This document shows, piece after piece, positions 16,590-25,594 of a stretch of 46,606 bases of DNA. The position numbers and the translations under genes were made by a program. Under the pieces are notes generated by a model that ran no database searches, was not told where the DNA came from, and worked only from the letters and a program-made list of their open reading frames with translations. The stretch comes from an uncultured Caryophanales bacterium (GTDB lineage Bacteria; Bacillota_I; Bacilli_A; RF39; UBA660). The stretch's first letter is position 1. Every line of letters begins with the position of its first letter. The DNA is taken from positions 1-46,606 of the forward strand of contig CANOYR010000011.1 in the NCBI GenBank assembly GCA_947571655.1, in the 5' to 3' direction.

Positions 16590-17291
16590 TTAAGAAGATA
16601 GAAATTGAATAATCACAGGAGATAAAATTAACAGTAAGATGATTGGAACAAATAAAAGAACTGATACAACACTTACTTGAATTGGCATTTTATTAATTCT
16701 TTCTTTGATTTCCATAATTCTCATTTGGCGGATATAATCCATCTGTTGGTGTAGTGTTTTTTCAATATTGTTTCCATAGATATTGGATTGTCTTAGACTT
16801 AAAATCATGTTTTGAATGGTTAGAGATGGAATTTTTATTTTTAATGTTTCCAATGCCTCTTCTAAGCTTTTTCCATAGTTCATTTCTCTTAATGCTTCTT
16901 TAAATTCTAACGATAAATCTCCTTCTACATTGCTTGCTGCTAAGTTAAGAGAATCTGTTAAGTTTCTTCCAGATTCTAAGGATAAAGCAACTACTTCAAA
17001 GAATAAAATTGCTTCTTTTTCTAATTTTCTTCTGTATTTTTCAATGCGATAATCTAAGAAAATTTTTGAAAAAGAATGATAATAAATTATCGTAAGAAGG
17101 AAATTTAACCATAGATTCTTATAATTTATTATAAAAAGAAAAAGAAGAAAAATGATGGTAGTAAGTAATCTAATATTTAGAAATGTATATACAGTAATAT
17201 TAGAGGAAGACCCTAAAAACACGCATTTTTCATGGTATTTTTTAATTACTTCTCTTCGGTAAAGTTTATTTTCTATTCTTCCACTTTTCAT
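16590..17291 (-). CDS. tadC: TadC-like inner membrane pilus assembly protein
   Basis: This is the second of two GspF-type platform proteins of the Tad machinery; it sits in the membrane and links the ATPase to pilin extrusion. The 233-residue protein has membrane segments near residues 50-80 and at the C-terminus (VSVVSVLLFVPIILLLILSP). Between them is the GspF core, with FFEVVALSLESGRNLTDSL and LRQSNIYGNNIEKTL. It starts 12 bases after tadB, so the genes are cotranscribed. It is the last gene of the operon. Confidence 0.85.
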   Translation of the reverse strand: MKSGRIENKLYRREVIKKYHEKCVFLGSSSNITVYTFLNIRLLTTIIFLLFLFIINYKNLWLNFLLTIIYYHSFSKIFLDYRIEKYRRKLEKEAILFFEVVALSLESGRNLTDSLNLAASNVEGDLSLEFKEALREMNYGKSLEEALETLKIKIPSLTIQNMILSLRQSNIYGNNIEKTLHQQMDYIRQMRIMEIKERINKMPIQVSVVSVLLFVPIILLLILSPVIIQFLSS

Positions 17292-17302
17292 AAGGTCCTC
17301 CT

Positions 17303-18313
17303 TTAATCCTCTATTCTCATAATATTGTGGATTATGACAAGATAAATCAAATATAATGCAATAGTTAGAAATAAAAGCAGATATCCTATAGGACTTTTAA
17401 AAAAGGCCTCAAAATAAGTTCGATTAAAAATATGAATAATCAAAACAATTATAAATGGTAGACTTACAAGTATTTTAAAAATAGCATTCGCAGAGGCAGT
17501 CGTTGCTTTCAATTCCTGAATTAATTTTCTTCGTTCTAAAAAATTAGCTTCTATTGATTCAAAAATCGTACTAATATCTCCTCCTGTTCGATTTAGTATG
17601 ATTAAGGAAGTTGTAATATAATTGACATCTTCTGTTGGCACTCGATGAGAAAATCGTTCAAAAACAGTTTCTAAATCTAGTCCAAATTTTAAATCCAAAT
17701 TCATTTTATCGAATTCTTCTTTTAAAGGACCTACAATTTCTTTAGAAACAGCTTCTAGGGATTGGGTTATACTTTTACCTGCCTTTAATGAATTTCCCAT
17801 AATAGTAATCGCTTTTATTAAATCTTCTTCTATTTGATGAATTCTAGCTCTTTTTTTACTTTCCCAGTAGATATCTGGAAGAAAAAATCCCAAAAGGATA
17901 AAGAATAAAGTTCCAAAAACAGAAGGTAAAAATATATGAAATCCACAGGAAAATAAATAGAATCCTAGGAAAAAAGATGCCCAAATTATTTTTTTAGATA
18001 GAAACTCAATTAAGAAGAGATCATTCGTTTCTTTTTGTATAAGATAGGTTTCATACCTTTTACTATACCTTTTAAAAATTTGAAATTTTGAAATACTTCT
18101 GGAAATTCTTTCTAGAATATCCAGTCCTACCAAGTAGAGAGTATCTCCTACAGAACTTCCTGGTTCTATCAAAGAATCAATTGTATATGCTTCTAGACGC
18201 CTAGAAAGATGGTAAATTCTAAAAAAATTGGAAATTACTATATAAATTCCTAAGAATAAAAGTAGTAGGCTACCAGTAATGATAAACATGATTGATAATT
18301 GTGGTGTCATCAT
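17303..18313 (-). CDS. tadB: TadB-like inner membrane pilus assembly protein
   Basis: The 336-residue protein is the first GspF-type platform protein. It has an N-terminal membrane segment, a pair in the middle, then the cytoplasmic GspF domain (IKAITIMGNSLKAGKSITQ and LNRTGGDISTIFESIEANF), and two C-terminal membrane segments. With TadC it would form the heteromeric base on which the TadA ATPase works. It begins 18 bases after tadA ends. Confidence 0.87.
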   Translation of the reverse strand: MMTPQLSIMFIITGSLLLLFLGIYIVISNFFRIYHLSRRLEAYTIDSLIEPGSSVGDTLYLVGLDILERISRSISKFQIFKRYSKRYETYLIQKETNDLFLIEFLSKKIIWASFFLGFYLFSCGFHIFLPSVFGTLFFILLGFFLPDIYWESKKRARIHQIEEDLIKAITIMGNSLKAGKSITQSLEAVSKEIVGPLKEEFDKMNLDLKFGLDLETVFERFSHRVPTEDVNYITTSLIILNRTGGDISTIFESIEANFLERRKLIQELKATTASANAIFKILVSLPFIIVLIIHIFNRTYFEAFFKSPIGYLLLFLTIALYLIYLVIIHNIMRIED

Positions 18314-18331
18314 AAAGCCTCCCTTCTTTTC

Positions 18332-19693
18332 CTATGATTCTTTTTTTCTTGTTCCTTTCTTTAAAGGTTCAAAAATATCATCAATGCTACTAATTCCTCT
18401 ACTTGTTATTGTTTTGTAAACTTTTGGTATATAATTATATAAGATAAATTCTCCATTCACTTCCCCATTTTGAGTAAGGCCTTTTCTTCGGAAAGCAAAA
18501 ATTTCTTTTAATTCAATTTCTCCATTTTTCATTCCGATTACTTCAGAAATGCTAGTTATTTTTCTTCTACCATCACTCAATCTTTCTACTTCGATTACTA
18601 TATCAATTGCATTGTCAATATATTCTCTAATCGCACTAATTGGAATTTCCATTTCTCCCATTAAAACCATTGTTTCTAATCGGTGTAAGGCATCGATTGG
18701 ACTATTCGCATGTAGTGTCGTAATACTACCATCATGTCCTGTATTCATTGCCTGTAACATATCAAAGGCCTCTTTTCCACGAACCTCTCCGACAATAATC
18801 CGATCAGGCCTCATTCGAAGAGAATTTCTTACTAAATCTCTAATCGTGATTTCTTTTTTATTGTCATAATTTGTGTTTCTTGTTTCTAAAGAAATAACAT
18901 GTCCTTGTCTTAATTTTAGTTCTATTGCATCTTCAATCGTGATAATTCTCTCTTCTTCTGGGATAAAGTTTGATAATACATTTAAAATGGTTGTTTTTCC
19001 ACTTCCTGTTCCGCCACATACAATCATATTTAGTTTTGATAATACTGCTGCTTCTAAAAATCTTGCCATATAAGGAGTTAATGTCCCTAAACGAATTAAG
19101 TCTTCGATGGTATTTAGATGATCACTAAATTTTCTAATTGTCAAAATAGGTCCTTTTAAACTAAGAGGTGGAATAATGGCATTAATTCTAGAACCATCTG
19201 GTAAATGAGAATCTACCATCGGATTTGAGATATCAATCGTTCTCCCAAGTGGTTGAATCATTCTTTGAATCGTCCTTAAGATATGATTATGATTAATGAA
19301 GGAAATCGTGTCGTCCTTGATAATTTTTCCATCAATTTCAATGTAAATATCACTCGGTCCATTTACCATAATCTCTGTTACATTTTTATCTTCTAATAAT
19401 TCTGTAATTGGACCAAATCCATGAATTTCATTTTCAATAAGATTGAAAATATGTTCTCTTTCTAGATTCGATAAATTGTATCCTTCTAAACTATTTTCAA
19501 TTTCTGAGTTTATGTATTCTTTTAAAGGAATGTTTTCTGGAATCTTGTTATCTAGAATATTTTCTATAATTTTTATTCTTAATTGATCTAATAACTCTTT
19601 ATCTTGAAAAACATCATAGTCTTTTATTATATTGATTGGTTGCTCTAATGTTTTATCTAGTTCGAATTCTTCAGTTAATGTTTTCCTCGCCAT
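18332..19693 (-). CDS. tadA: TadA/CpaF secretion ATPase
   Basis: This hexameric ATPase powers Tad pilus extension and retraction. The 453-residue protein has the CpaF N-terminal region, [20 protein letters not shown], the Walker A motif GGTGSGKTT around residue 225, the Asp box, the Walker B region RIIVGEVRG, and the His box ITTLHANSP. All are intact. GGGGAGG lies nine bases before the ATG, and the gene overlaps tadZ by 23 bases. No secretin is expected in a one-membrane bacterium. Confidence 0.93.
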   Translation of the reverse strand: MARKTLTEEFELDKTLEQPINIIKDYDVFQDKELLDQLRIKIIENILDNKIPENIPLKEYINSEIENSLEGYNLSNLEREHIFNLIENEIHGFGPITELLEDKNVTEIMVNGPSDIYIEIDGKIIKDDTISFINHNHILRTIQRMIQPLGRTIDISNPMVDSHLPDGSRINAIIPPLSLKGPILTIRKFSDHLNTIEDLIRLGTLTPYMARFLEAAVLSKLNMIVCGGTGSGKTTILNVLSNFIPEEERIITIEDAIELKLRQGHVISLETRNTNYDNKKEITIRDLVRNSLRMRPDRIIVGEVRGKEAFDMLQAMNTGHDGSITTLHANSPIDALHRLETMVLMGEMEIPISAIREYIDNAIDIVIEVERLSDGRRKITSISEVIGMKNGEIELKEIFAFRRKGLTQNGEVNGEFILYNYIPKVYKTITSRGISSIDDIFEPLKKGTRKKES

Positions 19694-20459
19694 AATTTTC
19701 TTCCTCCCCTATTAAATCTTTTGCCATTTTAAAAAGTTTGGTTTCATTTTTCTGATATTTCTTTTGCCAAGTTTTTTGGTCCAAAACAGGAATGATTCCC
19801 TTTACTAGATACTCTGTGATATTTTTAATGTGATAATCTGTAGGTAGAAAATCATCAATTTTCCAATGAATCATGGTTCGAATATCAAAGTTACTAAAGT
19901 AATTTTCATGAGGAACTAGACTATAATTTAGAATTACTCGAAGGTGATCCATCTCGATGTCTTTCATAATACTCATGAAATTTTTACTGTTTTTTAAATC
20001 TAGTAAGTCATTTGTCATTAAATAAACAAGAGTGTCTGAGTTGTCATAAATCACAATATTATCTTTTGAAAATCCGTGAGTCGTATCAATTAAAATCACA
20101 TCATATATGAAGGAGGCTCTTTCTAAAAAAGGAATCAAATAGCGAATTTCTATTTTGGTAATTTGTCTTGGATCTTTTGGACAAGCAATGACGTCAATTG
20201 CCTCGTTATAAGAAGATACATATTCCAAAACTTCTGTATAACGATTGTGTAAAAAATCATCCATGACGTTGTAAATGGTTTTTTCTGCTAGTACATTTAG
20301 GGAAACTGCTAAGGAACCTCCACTAAAATCCAAGTCTAATAATAGTATTTTTTTGCCAAGTCTTTGGTAAATTCCTGCCAAATTTAGGAGAAAGATACTT
20401 TTTCCTACTCCACCTTTGGAAGATGTAATTGTAATTATTTTTCCCTTTTCATTTCTCAT
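19671..20459 (-). CDS. tadZ: TadZ/CpaE-like MinD-family ATPase
   Basis: This protein probably positions the pilus machinery in the cell. The 262-residue ORF shows the deviant Walker A motif SKGGVGKS at residues 14-21, then LLLDLDFSGG and the LIDTTHG Walker B-type strand. The N-terminal receiver-like domain of the larger CpaE proteins is missing, so it is the short form. It overlaps tadA and follows the TadG-like gene by 12 bases. The C-terminal half is divergent from ParA and MinD, as expected for the family. Confidence 0.85.
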   Translation of the reverse strand: MRNEKGKIITITSSKGGVGKSIFLLNLAGIYQRLGKKILLLDLDFSGGSLAVSLNVLAEKTIYNVMDDFLHNRYTEVLEYVSSYNEAIDVIACPKDPRQITKIEIRYLIPFLERASFIYDVILIDTTHGFSKDNIVIYDNSDTLVYLMTNDLLDLKNSKNFMSIMKDIEMDHLRVILNYSLVPHENYFSNFDIRTMIHWKIDDFLPTDYHIKNITEYLVKGIIPVLDQKTWQKKYQKNETKLFKMAKDLIGEEENYGEENIN

Positions 20460-20471
20460 ATTTTTCTTCTC

Positions 20472-20816
20472 CTATGAAGTACATTCTACAGATATTTGAA
20501 TTGTACTTTTCTTGTTTAAAAATAATCCTGATATTTCTTTTTTTAAGACTATTTTTATTGGTGAATGATTCCATTCTACCTTTATCTCTTCAATGGTTGA
20601 ATCATTTTTCTGAATGAGTTCTCTAAGTTTTGTTTCTTCTTTATTTTTTAATACTACTTGACATCCAATTTCAGCGATATGTTTTAACTTTTTTTTCTCG
20701 TAAGTGATATTATAATATGAAAAAAGAGCAAGGATTCCTAAAATCAGGATTGGTAAGATTAAAAGAAATAAAACTAGAACCTGACCATTTTCACTTTTCA
20801 GATGATTCCATTTCAT
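20472..20816 (-). CDS. TadG/TadF-like minor pilin
   Basis: The 114-residue protein has a short N-terminal leader ending in ENG, then QVLVLFLLILPILILGILALF, the pilin-like membrane segment of TadE/F/G proteins, followed by a small outer domain. The glutamate at position 5 of the mature segment, present in the Flp and TadE genes upstream (QALVEY, QALIEF), is Leu here, as in TadG-type proteins. It overlaps tadE by 26 bases. It is probably a minor component of the pilus or its tip. Confidence 0.72.
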   Translation of the reverse strand: MKWNHLKSENGQVLVLFLLILPILILGILALFSYYNITYEKKKLKHIAEIGCQVVLKNKEETKLRELIQKNDSTIEEIKVEWNHSPIKIVLKKEISGLFLNKKSTIQISVECTS

Positions 20817-21174
20817 AAGGAACAGTCCTTTCTATTTTTATTTGATGAAAGTCTTTCAATAGAAGAGAAAGGCCTGGTGTTAATAGAGGAATTTCTAATG
20901 TGGTTTTTACTTTTAGATAGGATTCCTGATATTCTGTTTCTAGAGTTGCTTTTTGTGCTTGTCCTTCATTTAAAATTTTTAAGGCTTCTTCATAATTATT
21001 TTTTTTGGTTAGTATTTCTAAGCTATTTTGTAAACGATTTTCTAATTGTATTTTTTCAAAAAAAAGGCGTCCAAAGTCAATCAATGCAAAAAGAATCAGT
21101 AGTAATACTGGTAAAATTAATATGAATTCAATTAATGCTTGTGCATTTTCAGATTTTCCTCTCACTTTCGCCAC
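20791..21174 (-). CDS. tadE: TadE-like pseudopilin
   Basis: The 127-residue protein begins with a basic leader, then ENA before QALIEFILILPVLLLILFAL, the TadE segment with the conserved Glu5. A prepilin peptidase should cut before the Gln. The outer part is a short coiled or beta region ending in an acidic tail. It lies between flp and the TadG-like gene and shares the operon. No peptidase gene (TadV/CpaA type) is in the window, so that enzyme must be encoded elsewhere. Confidence 0.82.
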   Translation of the reverse strand: MAKVRGKSENAQALIEFILILPVLLLILFALIDFGRLFFEKIQLENRLQNSLEILTKKNNYEEALKILNEGQAQKATLETEYQESYLKVKTTLEIPLLTPGLSLLLKDFHQIKIERTVPYEMESSEK

Positions 21175-21223
21175 CCCTATTATGTTTTATTATATCATAA
21201 TTTAAAAAAAGAGGAAATCTTTT

Positions 21224-21442
21224 TCAAGATTCCTCTTTTTCTTCGGAACATTTTCCCTCTCCTGCTTTTTTTCCAGGAATATACTCTACTCCTGCAACAG
21301 AACAGGAAGTTTTGGTGATGGAATCCATTAAGTATCCACCTAGAATTTTTACTACGGCAACAATTACAACTGAAATCAGTGCAATGATTAATACATATTC
21401 TACAAGTGCTTGTCCTTTGGTATTACAGCTTCCTAGTTTCAT
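21224..21442 (-). CDS. flp: Flp-type major pilin
   Basis: This 72-residue protein is the likely major subunit of the Tad pilus. It has a ten-residue leader with a Gly at the cut site, then QALVEYVLIIALISVVIVAVV, with the Glu-Tyr pair that defines Flp pilins. The small C-terminal part has two cysteines (Cys47 and Cys64 approximately), which could form a disulphide. It is the first gene of the operon, behind a good sigma-A promoter at 21471-21499. High expression is expected from that position. Confidence 0.9.
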   Translation of the reverse strand: MKLGSCNTKGQALVEYVLIIALISVVIVAVVKILGGYLMDSITKTSCSVAGVEYIPGKKAGEGKCSEEKEES

Positions 21443-21470
21443 ATGACCCCGTCCTTTACTTTATAATTTT

Positions 21471-21499
21471 AGTTTATAGGAATTAAGGAAATTTGTCAA
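21471..21499 (-). promoter_or_regulatory. Sigma-A promoter of the Tad pilus operon
   Basis: TTGACA at 21494-21499 and TAAACT at 21471-21476, both on the minus strand, are 17 bases apart. They lie 30 bases before the flp start. The -35 box overlaps that of the divergent DUF192 gene. Confidence 0.8.
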
Positions 21500-21521
21500 T
21501 TTTTGATTTTATATGTATAAT
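21493..21521 (+). promoter_or_regulatory. Divergent promoter of the DUF192 gene
   Basis: TTGTCA at 21493-21498 and TATAAT at 21516-21521 are 17 bases apart on the plus strand. The -35 box is nearly the same bases, read backwards, as that of the flp promoter, so one polymerase binding may exclude the other. Confidence 0.65.
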
Positions 21522-21543
21522 AATTACGGTGGTGAGTAAAACT

Positions 21544-21870
21544 TTGAAATTAAAAACAAATACAAAAGAGATTGATATTGAAATATGTGATACTTTTTTT
21601 AAAAGATTTCTTGGTTTTATGTTTCAAAGAAAGGTGATTACTACTGGAAAATATTTTCCAAATTGTAATTCCATTCATACTTTTTTTATGTTTCAGGGAA
21701 TTGATTTAGTTTTTTGTGATGCTTCTGGAAATATCGTAAAAAGATATGAAAATTTTCAAAAAATGAAAATTTTACTTCCTGTTAGGGGAGCTTGTTGTGT
21801 TTATGAACTTCCTTTAAATACAGTGAAAGATTTAAAAAATGAGACGAAACTCACGTTTATCAAAGATTAA
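21544..21870 (+). CDS. DUF192 family small protein
   Basis: The start is taken as TTG 21544, because GGTGAG lies seven bases upstream and transcription should begin near 21528, which rules out earlier codons. The 108-residue protein shows the DUF192 pattern: FFKRFLGFMFQRK, then CNSIHTFFMFQGIDLVFCD, then VRGACCVYELPLNTV. The family is widespread, small and beta-rich, and its biochemical role is unknown. It is divergent from the Tad operon and shares its -35 region, which suggests common or reciprocal control. A long bidirectional terminator follows. Confidence 0.75.
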   Translation: MKLKTNTKEIDIEICDTFFKRFLGFMFQRKVITTGKYFPNCNSIHTFFMFQGIDLVFCDASGNIVKRYENFQKMKILLPVRGACCVYELPLNTVKDLKNETKLTFIKD

Positions 21871-21912
21871 AGAAAAAGATAAGAGAAGCAAATTTCTCTT
21901 ATCTTTTTCTTT
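21869..21912. terminator. Bidirectional terminator between DUF192 and Hpt-receiver genes
   Basis: A 19-base-pair stem with a short loop reads AAAGAAAAAGATAAGAGAA on one arm. T-rich arms lie at both ends, so it can stop transcripts from both sides. Confidence 0.9.
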
Positions 21913-22703
21913 TATAATGATTCGTGATATAAAATGGTTCTTTCGACAATTTTCTTTATATCGCTCTCATTGAATGGTTTGTTTAAGACATCAACAATTG
22001 GATACTGAAAAGCTTTTTCAATCATTTCTTTGGAAGCTTCTCCCGTAATAATGGAAACTGGAATTTTTGAAAATAGGTTCTCTTTTTTAAAGATTTCTAA
22101 TACCTCAAACCCATTTACATTTGGCATGTTTAAATCTAAAAGAATTCCAACAATTTTATTATTATCTAAGTTTTGTTCAATGATGGAAAGTGCTTCCTTT
22201 CCATCATTTGCGACTATAGTCGCAAATGTATCGTTGAATACTTTTTTAATGAAATTTCGAACAATATTAGAGTCATCAACTACCAAAATAGTTTTTTCTC
22301 CAACCAAATCTTCTCGATTTGTTTTTTCCTTCGGTGGATTTGTTGCTTCATCAAGGTATTGTTTTATTACTTCTAGGATGTGATCAGATTCATTCATCAA
22401 CTCATCAAAATGATTTTCTATATAATCTGTATTGTTTTCTCTTCCTGCCATTTCCTGTTGATAGGCAAGTTCTCTTAATTTTTCAAATCCTAAATAACCA
22501 GCATCACTCTTTAGTGAATGTACTAAAATGGTGTAATTTTCTATTTTCTTCGATTCTATTGATTCTTTTATTTCTTTTTTCTTTTCAGGAAAACTTAGGA
22601 AAAATTCTTTTAATATATCATTATAGGTATCCATATCTCCAAGTAACTCTAAACTTTTCTCGATATTTACTCCTCGACGGGCTAAAAATTCTTTTTTCTT
22701 CAT
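21912..22703 (-). CDS. Hpt and receiver-domain fusion protein
   Basis: This 263-residue cytoplasmic protein joins a histidine phosphotransfer domain to a response-regulator receiver. The Hpt motif VHSLKSDAGYLG places the phosphorylated His at residue 62. The receiver begins near residue 136, with ILVVDDS, the phosphorylated Asp190 in ILLDLNMP, Thr in ITGEAS and Lys in LNKPF. It has no DNA-binding or output domain, so it should work as a phosphorelay intermediate or signal by protein contact. No kinase is next to it; the nearest is the orphan kinase at 10579-11739. It lies beside the Tad operon. Confidence 0.85.
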   Translation of the reverse strand: MKKKEFLARRGVNIEKSLELLGDMDTYNDILKEFFLSFPEKKKEIKESIESKKIENYTILVHSLKSDAGYLGFEKLRELAYQQEMAGRENNTDYIENHFDELMNESDHILEVIKQYLDEATNPPKEKTNREDLVGEKTILVVDDSNIVRNFIKKVFNDTFATIVANDGKEALSIIEQNLDNNKIVGILLDLNMPNVNGFEVLEIFKKENLFSKIPVSIITGEASKEMIEKAFQYPIVDVLNKPFNESDIKKIVERTILYHESL

Positions 22704-22831
22704 ACATTCACATCCTATTCTTTTCTTTTAGTATAGCATAGCATCTCGGAGATTTCTAGCAATTTGACATTATTTTATCATTATGTTTTTTTATTTTCTT
22801 TGTTTTTTAAATTCCTCGAAAAAGAACTATC

Positions 22832-22863
22832 AAAAAAAGAAAATAGAAACTCAATCTATTTTC
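22832..22863 (-). terminator. Terminator of obg, containing its stop codon
   Basis: GAAAATAG and CTATTTTC form the stem, and a run of T residues follows on the minus strand. The obg stop (22856-22858) is inside one arm. Confidence 0.75.
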
Positions 22864-24130
22864 TATACTCAAAATTAAAATCTAATAGATGCACAATATC
22901 TCCTTCCTGCGCTCCCATTTCTTCTAATTTATCATCAATTCCCATTTTACGAAGTCTTTTGGTAAAACGAAGCATTCCATCTTCTGTTTGAAAATTGGTC
23001 ATTTTAAATAATTTTTCAATTTCTTCGCCATGGATTGTAAAGTCCCCATTATCTTCTCTCGTGATTGTATAAGGTTCCTCTTTTTTAAATTTATAAAGTA
23101 CATGACCTTCCAATTGATTTTCTTCATAAAGTGGGGTATCCAGAGTAGTATCTAATAAATCGGCAAGCGTTGTTAATACTGTTTCTAATCCTTCTTGATT
23201 CATCGCACTAATTGGGTAAATGGGTACTTTCACTTTTTTCTGAAATGCTTTTAAATTTTCATCGGCATTTTCTAAATCCATCTTATTTGCAATAATAATT
23301 TGTGGTTTTGCTACTAATTTTTCACTAAAGGATTTCAATTCATTTTGTATGACTTCATAATCATCTAAAGGATTTCTTCCCTCAAAACCAGACATATCGA
23401 TGATATGAGCAATTACTTTAGTTCTTTCAATGTGTCGAAGGAATCGATCACCTAGACCTTCTCCTTTACTAGCTCCTTCAATTAGTCCTGGTAAATCGGC
23501 CATTACGAAGCTTCTTCCATCTTTGGCTTTACATACTCCTAAATTTGGACTTAATGTCGTAAAGTGATAAGCTGCAATCTTTGGCTTTGACTTAGACACC
23601 TGTGAAATTAAAGTACTTTTTCCAACACTTGGTAATCCAACTAGTCCAACATCTGCGAGCATTTTTAATTCTACTTTTAAATATTTGACCTCTCCAGGCT
23701 CACCCTTTTCTGAAAAATTAGGTGCTGGATTTCTTTGAGTTTTAAAGGCTGTATTGCCACGTCCTCCACGACCCCCATAAGCAACAATTACTTGATCATT
23801 TTTTTCTTTTAAGTCTGCAACAATCAAACCACTATCTGTATCTGTAATGACAGTACCTTGAGGAACCCGAATTATGATATCTTCACTATTTTTACCATGA
23901 CAATTTTTTCCTTGCCCATTTTCTCCTTTTTTTCCTTTAATGATTCGATTATAACGAAGATCTAGTAAAGTATGAAGTCCTGTGTCTACTTTAAAAACAA
24001 TATTACTTCCGTGTCCACCATTTCCTCCGTAGGGTCCTCCTAGCGGAATATACTTTTCACGTCGAAAGGCAAGACATCCATCTCCCCCATTTCCTGCGTG
24101 TACTTCAATTGTAACTTCATCAATAAACAT
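22856..24130 (-). CDS. obg: Obg GTPase
   Basis: Obg is an essential GTPase that acts in late 50S ribosome assembly and stress control. The 424-residue protein has the glycine-rich Obg fold at residues 1-158 (AGNGGDGCLAFRREKYIPLG), the G domain (GLPSVGKSTLIS, DLPGLIEGAS, NKMDLENA, ISAMNQEG) and a C-terminal OCT domain from about 345. AAGGGGG precedes the ATG. In most Bacillota obg follows rpmA directly; here a Nudix gene and an acetyltransferase gene lie between them. Confidence 0.96.
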   Translation of the reverse strand: MFIDEVTIEVHAGNGGDGCLAFRREKYIPLGGPYGGNGGHGSNIVFKVDTGLHTLLDLRYNRIIKGKKGENGQGKNCHGKNSEDIIIRVPQGTVITDTDSGLIVADLKEKNDQVIVAYGGRGGRGNTAFKTQRNPAPNFSEKGEPGEVKYLKVELKMLADVGLVGLPSVGKSTLISQVSKSKPKIAAYHFTTLSPNLGVCKAKDGRSFVMADLPGLIEGASKGEGLGDRFLRHIERTKVIAHIIDMSGFEGRNPLDDYEVIQNELKSFSEKLVAKPQIIIANKMDLENADENLKAFQKKVKVPIYPISAMNQEGLETVLTTLADLLDTTLDTPLYEENQLEGHVLYKFKKEEPYTITREDNGDFTIHGEEIEKLFKMTNFQTEDGMLRFTKRLRKMGIDDKLEEMGAQEGDIVHLLDFNFEYRK

Positions 24131-24212
24131 CTGTTTTCCCCCTTTTCTTCTTATTTTTATTATATCATAGTCTATTTTGCTTTTTCTAAGATTTCTGTTA
24201 TCCTGTTTTATA

Positions 24213-24689
24213 TTAACTATTTCTTACTTTTATATATTGCTTAATTTTATCATTTTCTAGTTCCTGATATCCAAGAGAATTAGCAATTTTAATACTTCTT
24301 TTATTTTCAGGATGAATCAATAATTCAACTCCTTCAATTTCTTTAAAATTTTGAAAGGAAAAGTCAGTTGCTTCTTTTAAGAGATGTCGTCCATAGCCTT
24401 TTTTTCGATATTCTGGGTGAATCGTATAGCGAAGATTTATAAATTTTTTAAAAGTACTTTCATAAAAACAAACACAACCGATTAATTTTCTACCATCTAA
24501 GCTTACAATATACCCCTTGTTTTTTTCGATTCTATCGTCCCCTTCGGATAACATCAACTCTTCTTTTAGATGTTTCGAGAGATAATTATAAATTAAAATA
24601 TCTGAGTTTAATTCTTCTAAAAATCGTTCATACTGTCTTTTTTCTTTTTTATAATCTAAGAGAAAAAGACTTTTCATTTTCACTTTCAT
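24213..24689 (-). CDS. GNAT-family acetyltransferase
   Basis: The 158-residue protein carries the acetyl-CoA binding motif of the GNAT fold, IHPEYRKKGYGRHLLKEA, around residues 92-109, preceded by the strand GCVCFYES and followed by LLIHPENKRSIKIANSLGY. It would transfer an acetyl group to an amine on a small molecule or protein; the acceptor cannot be read. GAGG lies eight bases before ATG 24689. It lies between the Nudix and obg genes, with more than 80 bases on each side, so it may have its own promoter. Confidence 0.83.
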   Translation of the reverse strand: MKVKMKSLFLLDYKKEKRQYERFLEELNSDILIYNYLSKHLKEELMLSEGDDRIEKNKGYIVSLDGRKLIGCVCFYESTFKKFINLRYTIHPEYRKKGYGRHLLKEATDFSFQNFKEIEGVELLIHPENKRSIKIANSLGYQELENDKIKQYIKVRNS

Positions 24690-24826
24690 AAATTTTCCTC
24701 AACCTAATAACATTTTCTTGTCTTACTAAAAAGTTGTTCTATTATATCACAATCATCTTTTTTCGTAAAGTTTTAGTTAAGGAAGTAGTTGAATATTTTA
24801 CATCCTATTAAAGTTTATATTATATA

Positions 24827-25255
24827 TTAAGCTTCTTTTTTAAAATCGTCTTTTAAATAATTGATGATTGCCTTTTTTACTACTTTTTTCTCTTCTTCAT
24901 ATGTGATTTTTTCTAGTGCTTCTTCAATTGATAAAAATCTTGCTTCTTTTATTTCTTCTTGTTGAATTTTTATTTGAGTGGAAATTGCCTCTCCTAAAAA
25001 GAAAACGACATCTTTTATAACATTTGTCTTTGGTGAGTAGGTGATTTTTTCTCTAAAAGGTTTCATGATTGTTGTTTTTATATTTGTTTCTTCGAATACT
25101 TCTCTAAGAGCAGTTTCTTCTTCCGTTTCTCCTATTTCCATATGTCCTTTGGGAATTCCCCAGTGCCCTAAATTATGATGAATTAATAGGATATATGGTT
25201 CTTCTTTTTGATAAAAGACAATGATTCCACATGATTTTTCTTTTTTCACTAGCAT
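24827..25255 (-). CDS. Nudix hydrolase, Ap4A-type
   Basis: The 142-residue protein contains a full Nudix box, GHMEIGETEEETALREVFEETNI in outline (G-x5-E-x7-REVxEE), at about residues 37-59, preceded by GHWGIPK. The N-terminal SCGIIVFYQKEEPYILLIHH resembles the bis(5'-nucleosyl)-tetraphosphatases that clear Ap4A. Its start lies 30 bases after the rpmA stop and its ribosome binding site is near the rpmA terminator, so it is probably partly read through from the ribosomal operon. The exact substrate is an inference from the family branch. Confidence 0.85.
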   Translation of the reverse strand: MLVKKEKSCGIIVFYQKEEPYILLIHHNLGHWGIPKGHMEIGETEEETALREVFEETNIKTTIMKPFREKITYSPKTNVIKDVVFFLGEAISTQIKIQQEEIKEARFLSIEEALEKITYEEEKKVVKKAIINYLKDDFKKEA

Positions 25256-25261
25256 CCTCCT

Positions 25262-25295
25262 ATAAGAAAAAGAAGAATAGTTTTTCTATTCTTCT
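25262..25295 (-). terminator. Terminator of rpmA, containing its stop codon
   Basis: AGAAGAATAG and CTATTCTTCT pair around five A residues on the minus strand, followed by TTTTC. The rpmA stop at 25286-25288 lies in the stem. Confidence 0.75.
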
Positions 25296-25582
25296 GCACT
25301 CACACTATAAACACTTGCTTGTTTTTTATCTCTACCCACACGTTCAAATTTTACAATTCCTGAGATTTTTGCGAATAGTGTATCATCATTTCCACGTCCT
25401 ACATTATTTCCTGGGAAAATTTTAGTTCCTCTTTGACGATAAATGATAGAACCTGCAGTAACAAATTCACCGTCTGCAGCTTTCGCTCCTAATCTACGTC
25501 CAGCAGAATCACGCCCATTGGATGTAGATCCTTGTCCTTTATGGTGAGCAAAGTATTGTATATTTAATACTAATCTGTTCAT
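25286..25582 (-). CDS. rpmA: Ribosomal protein L27 with cleavable N-terminal extension
   Basis: The 98-residue protein starts with [12 protein letters not shown], the extension that Bacillota-type L27 carries and that the protease Prp removes before [14 protein letters not shown]. The mature body is typical ([20 protein letters not shown]). L27 reaches into the peptidyl transferase centre, so uncut protein would block translation. The protease gene prp lies directly upstream, 12 bases away. The usual HKKG after the cut is HHKG here, a mild variation. Confidence 0.97.
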   Translation of the reverse strand: MNRLVLNIQYFAHHKGQGSTSNGRDSAGRRLGAKAADGEFVTAGSIIYRQRGTKIFPGNNVGRGNDDTLFAKISGIVKFERVGRDKKQASVYSVSAEE

Positions 25583-25594
25583 GTATTCTCCTCC

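Noticed and set aside
21942-21948. A TTCGACA sequence, the complement of a Spo0A box
   Set aside because: It lies inside the coding sequence of the Hpt-receiver gene, near its end, with no promoter beside it.
22319-22741. A 140-codon frame on the plus strand opposite the Hpt-receiver gene
   Set aside because: It is the antisense shadow of a clear two-domain gene and its composition is Phe/Leu-rich without motifs.
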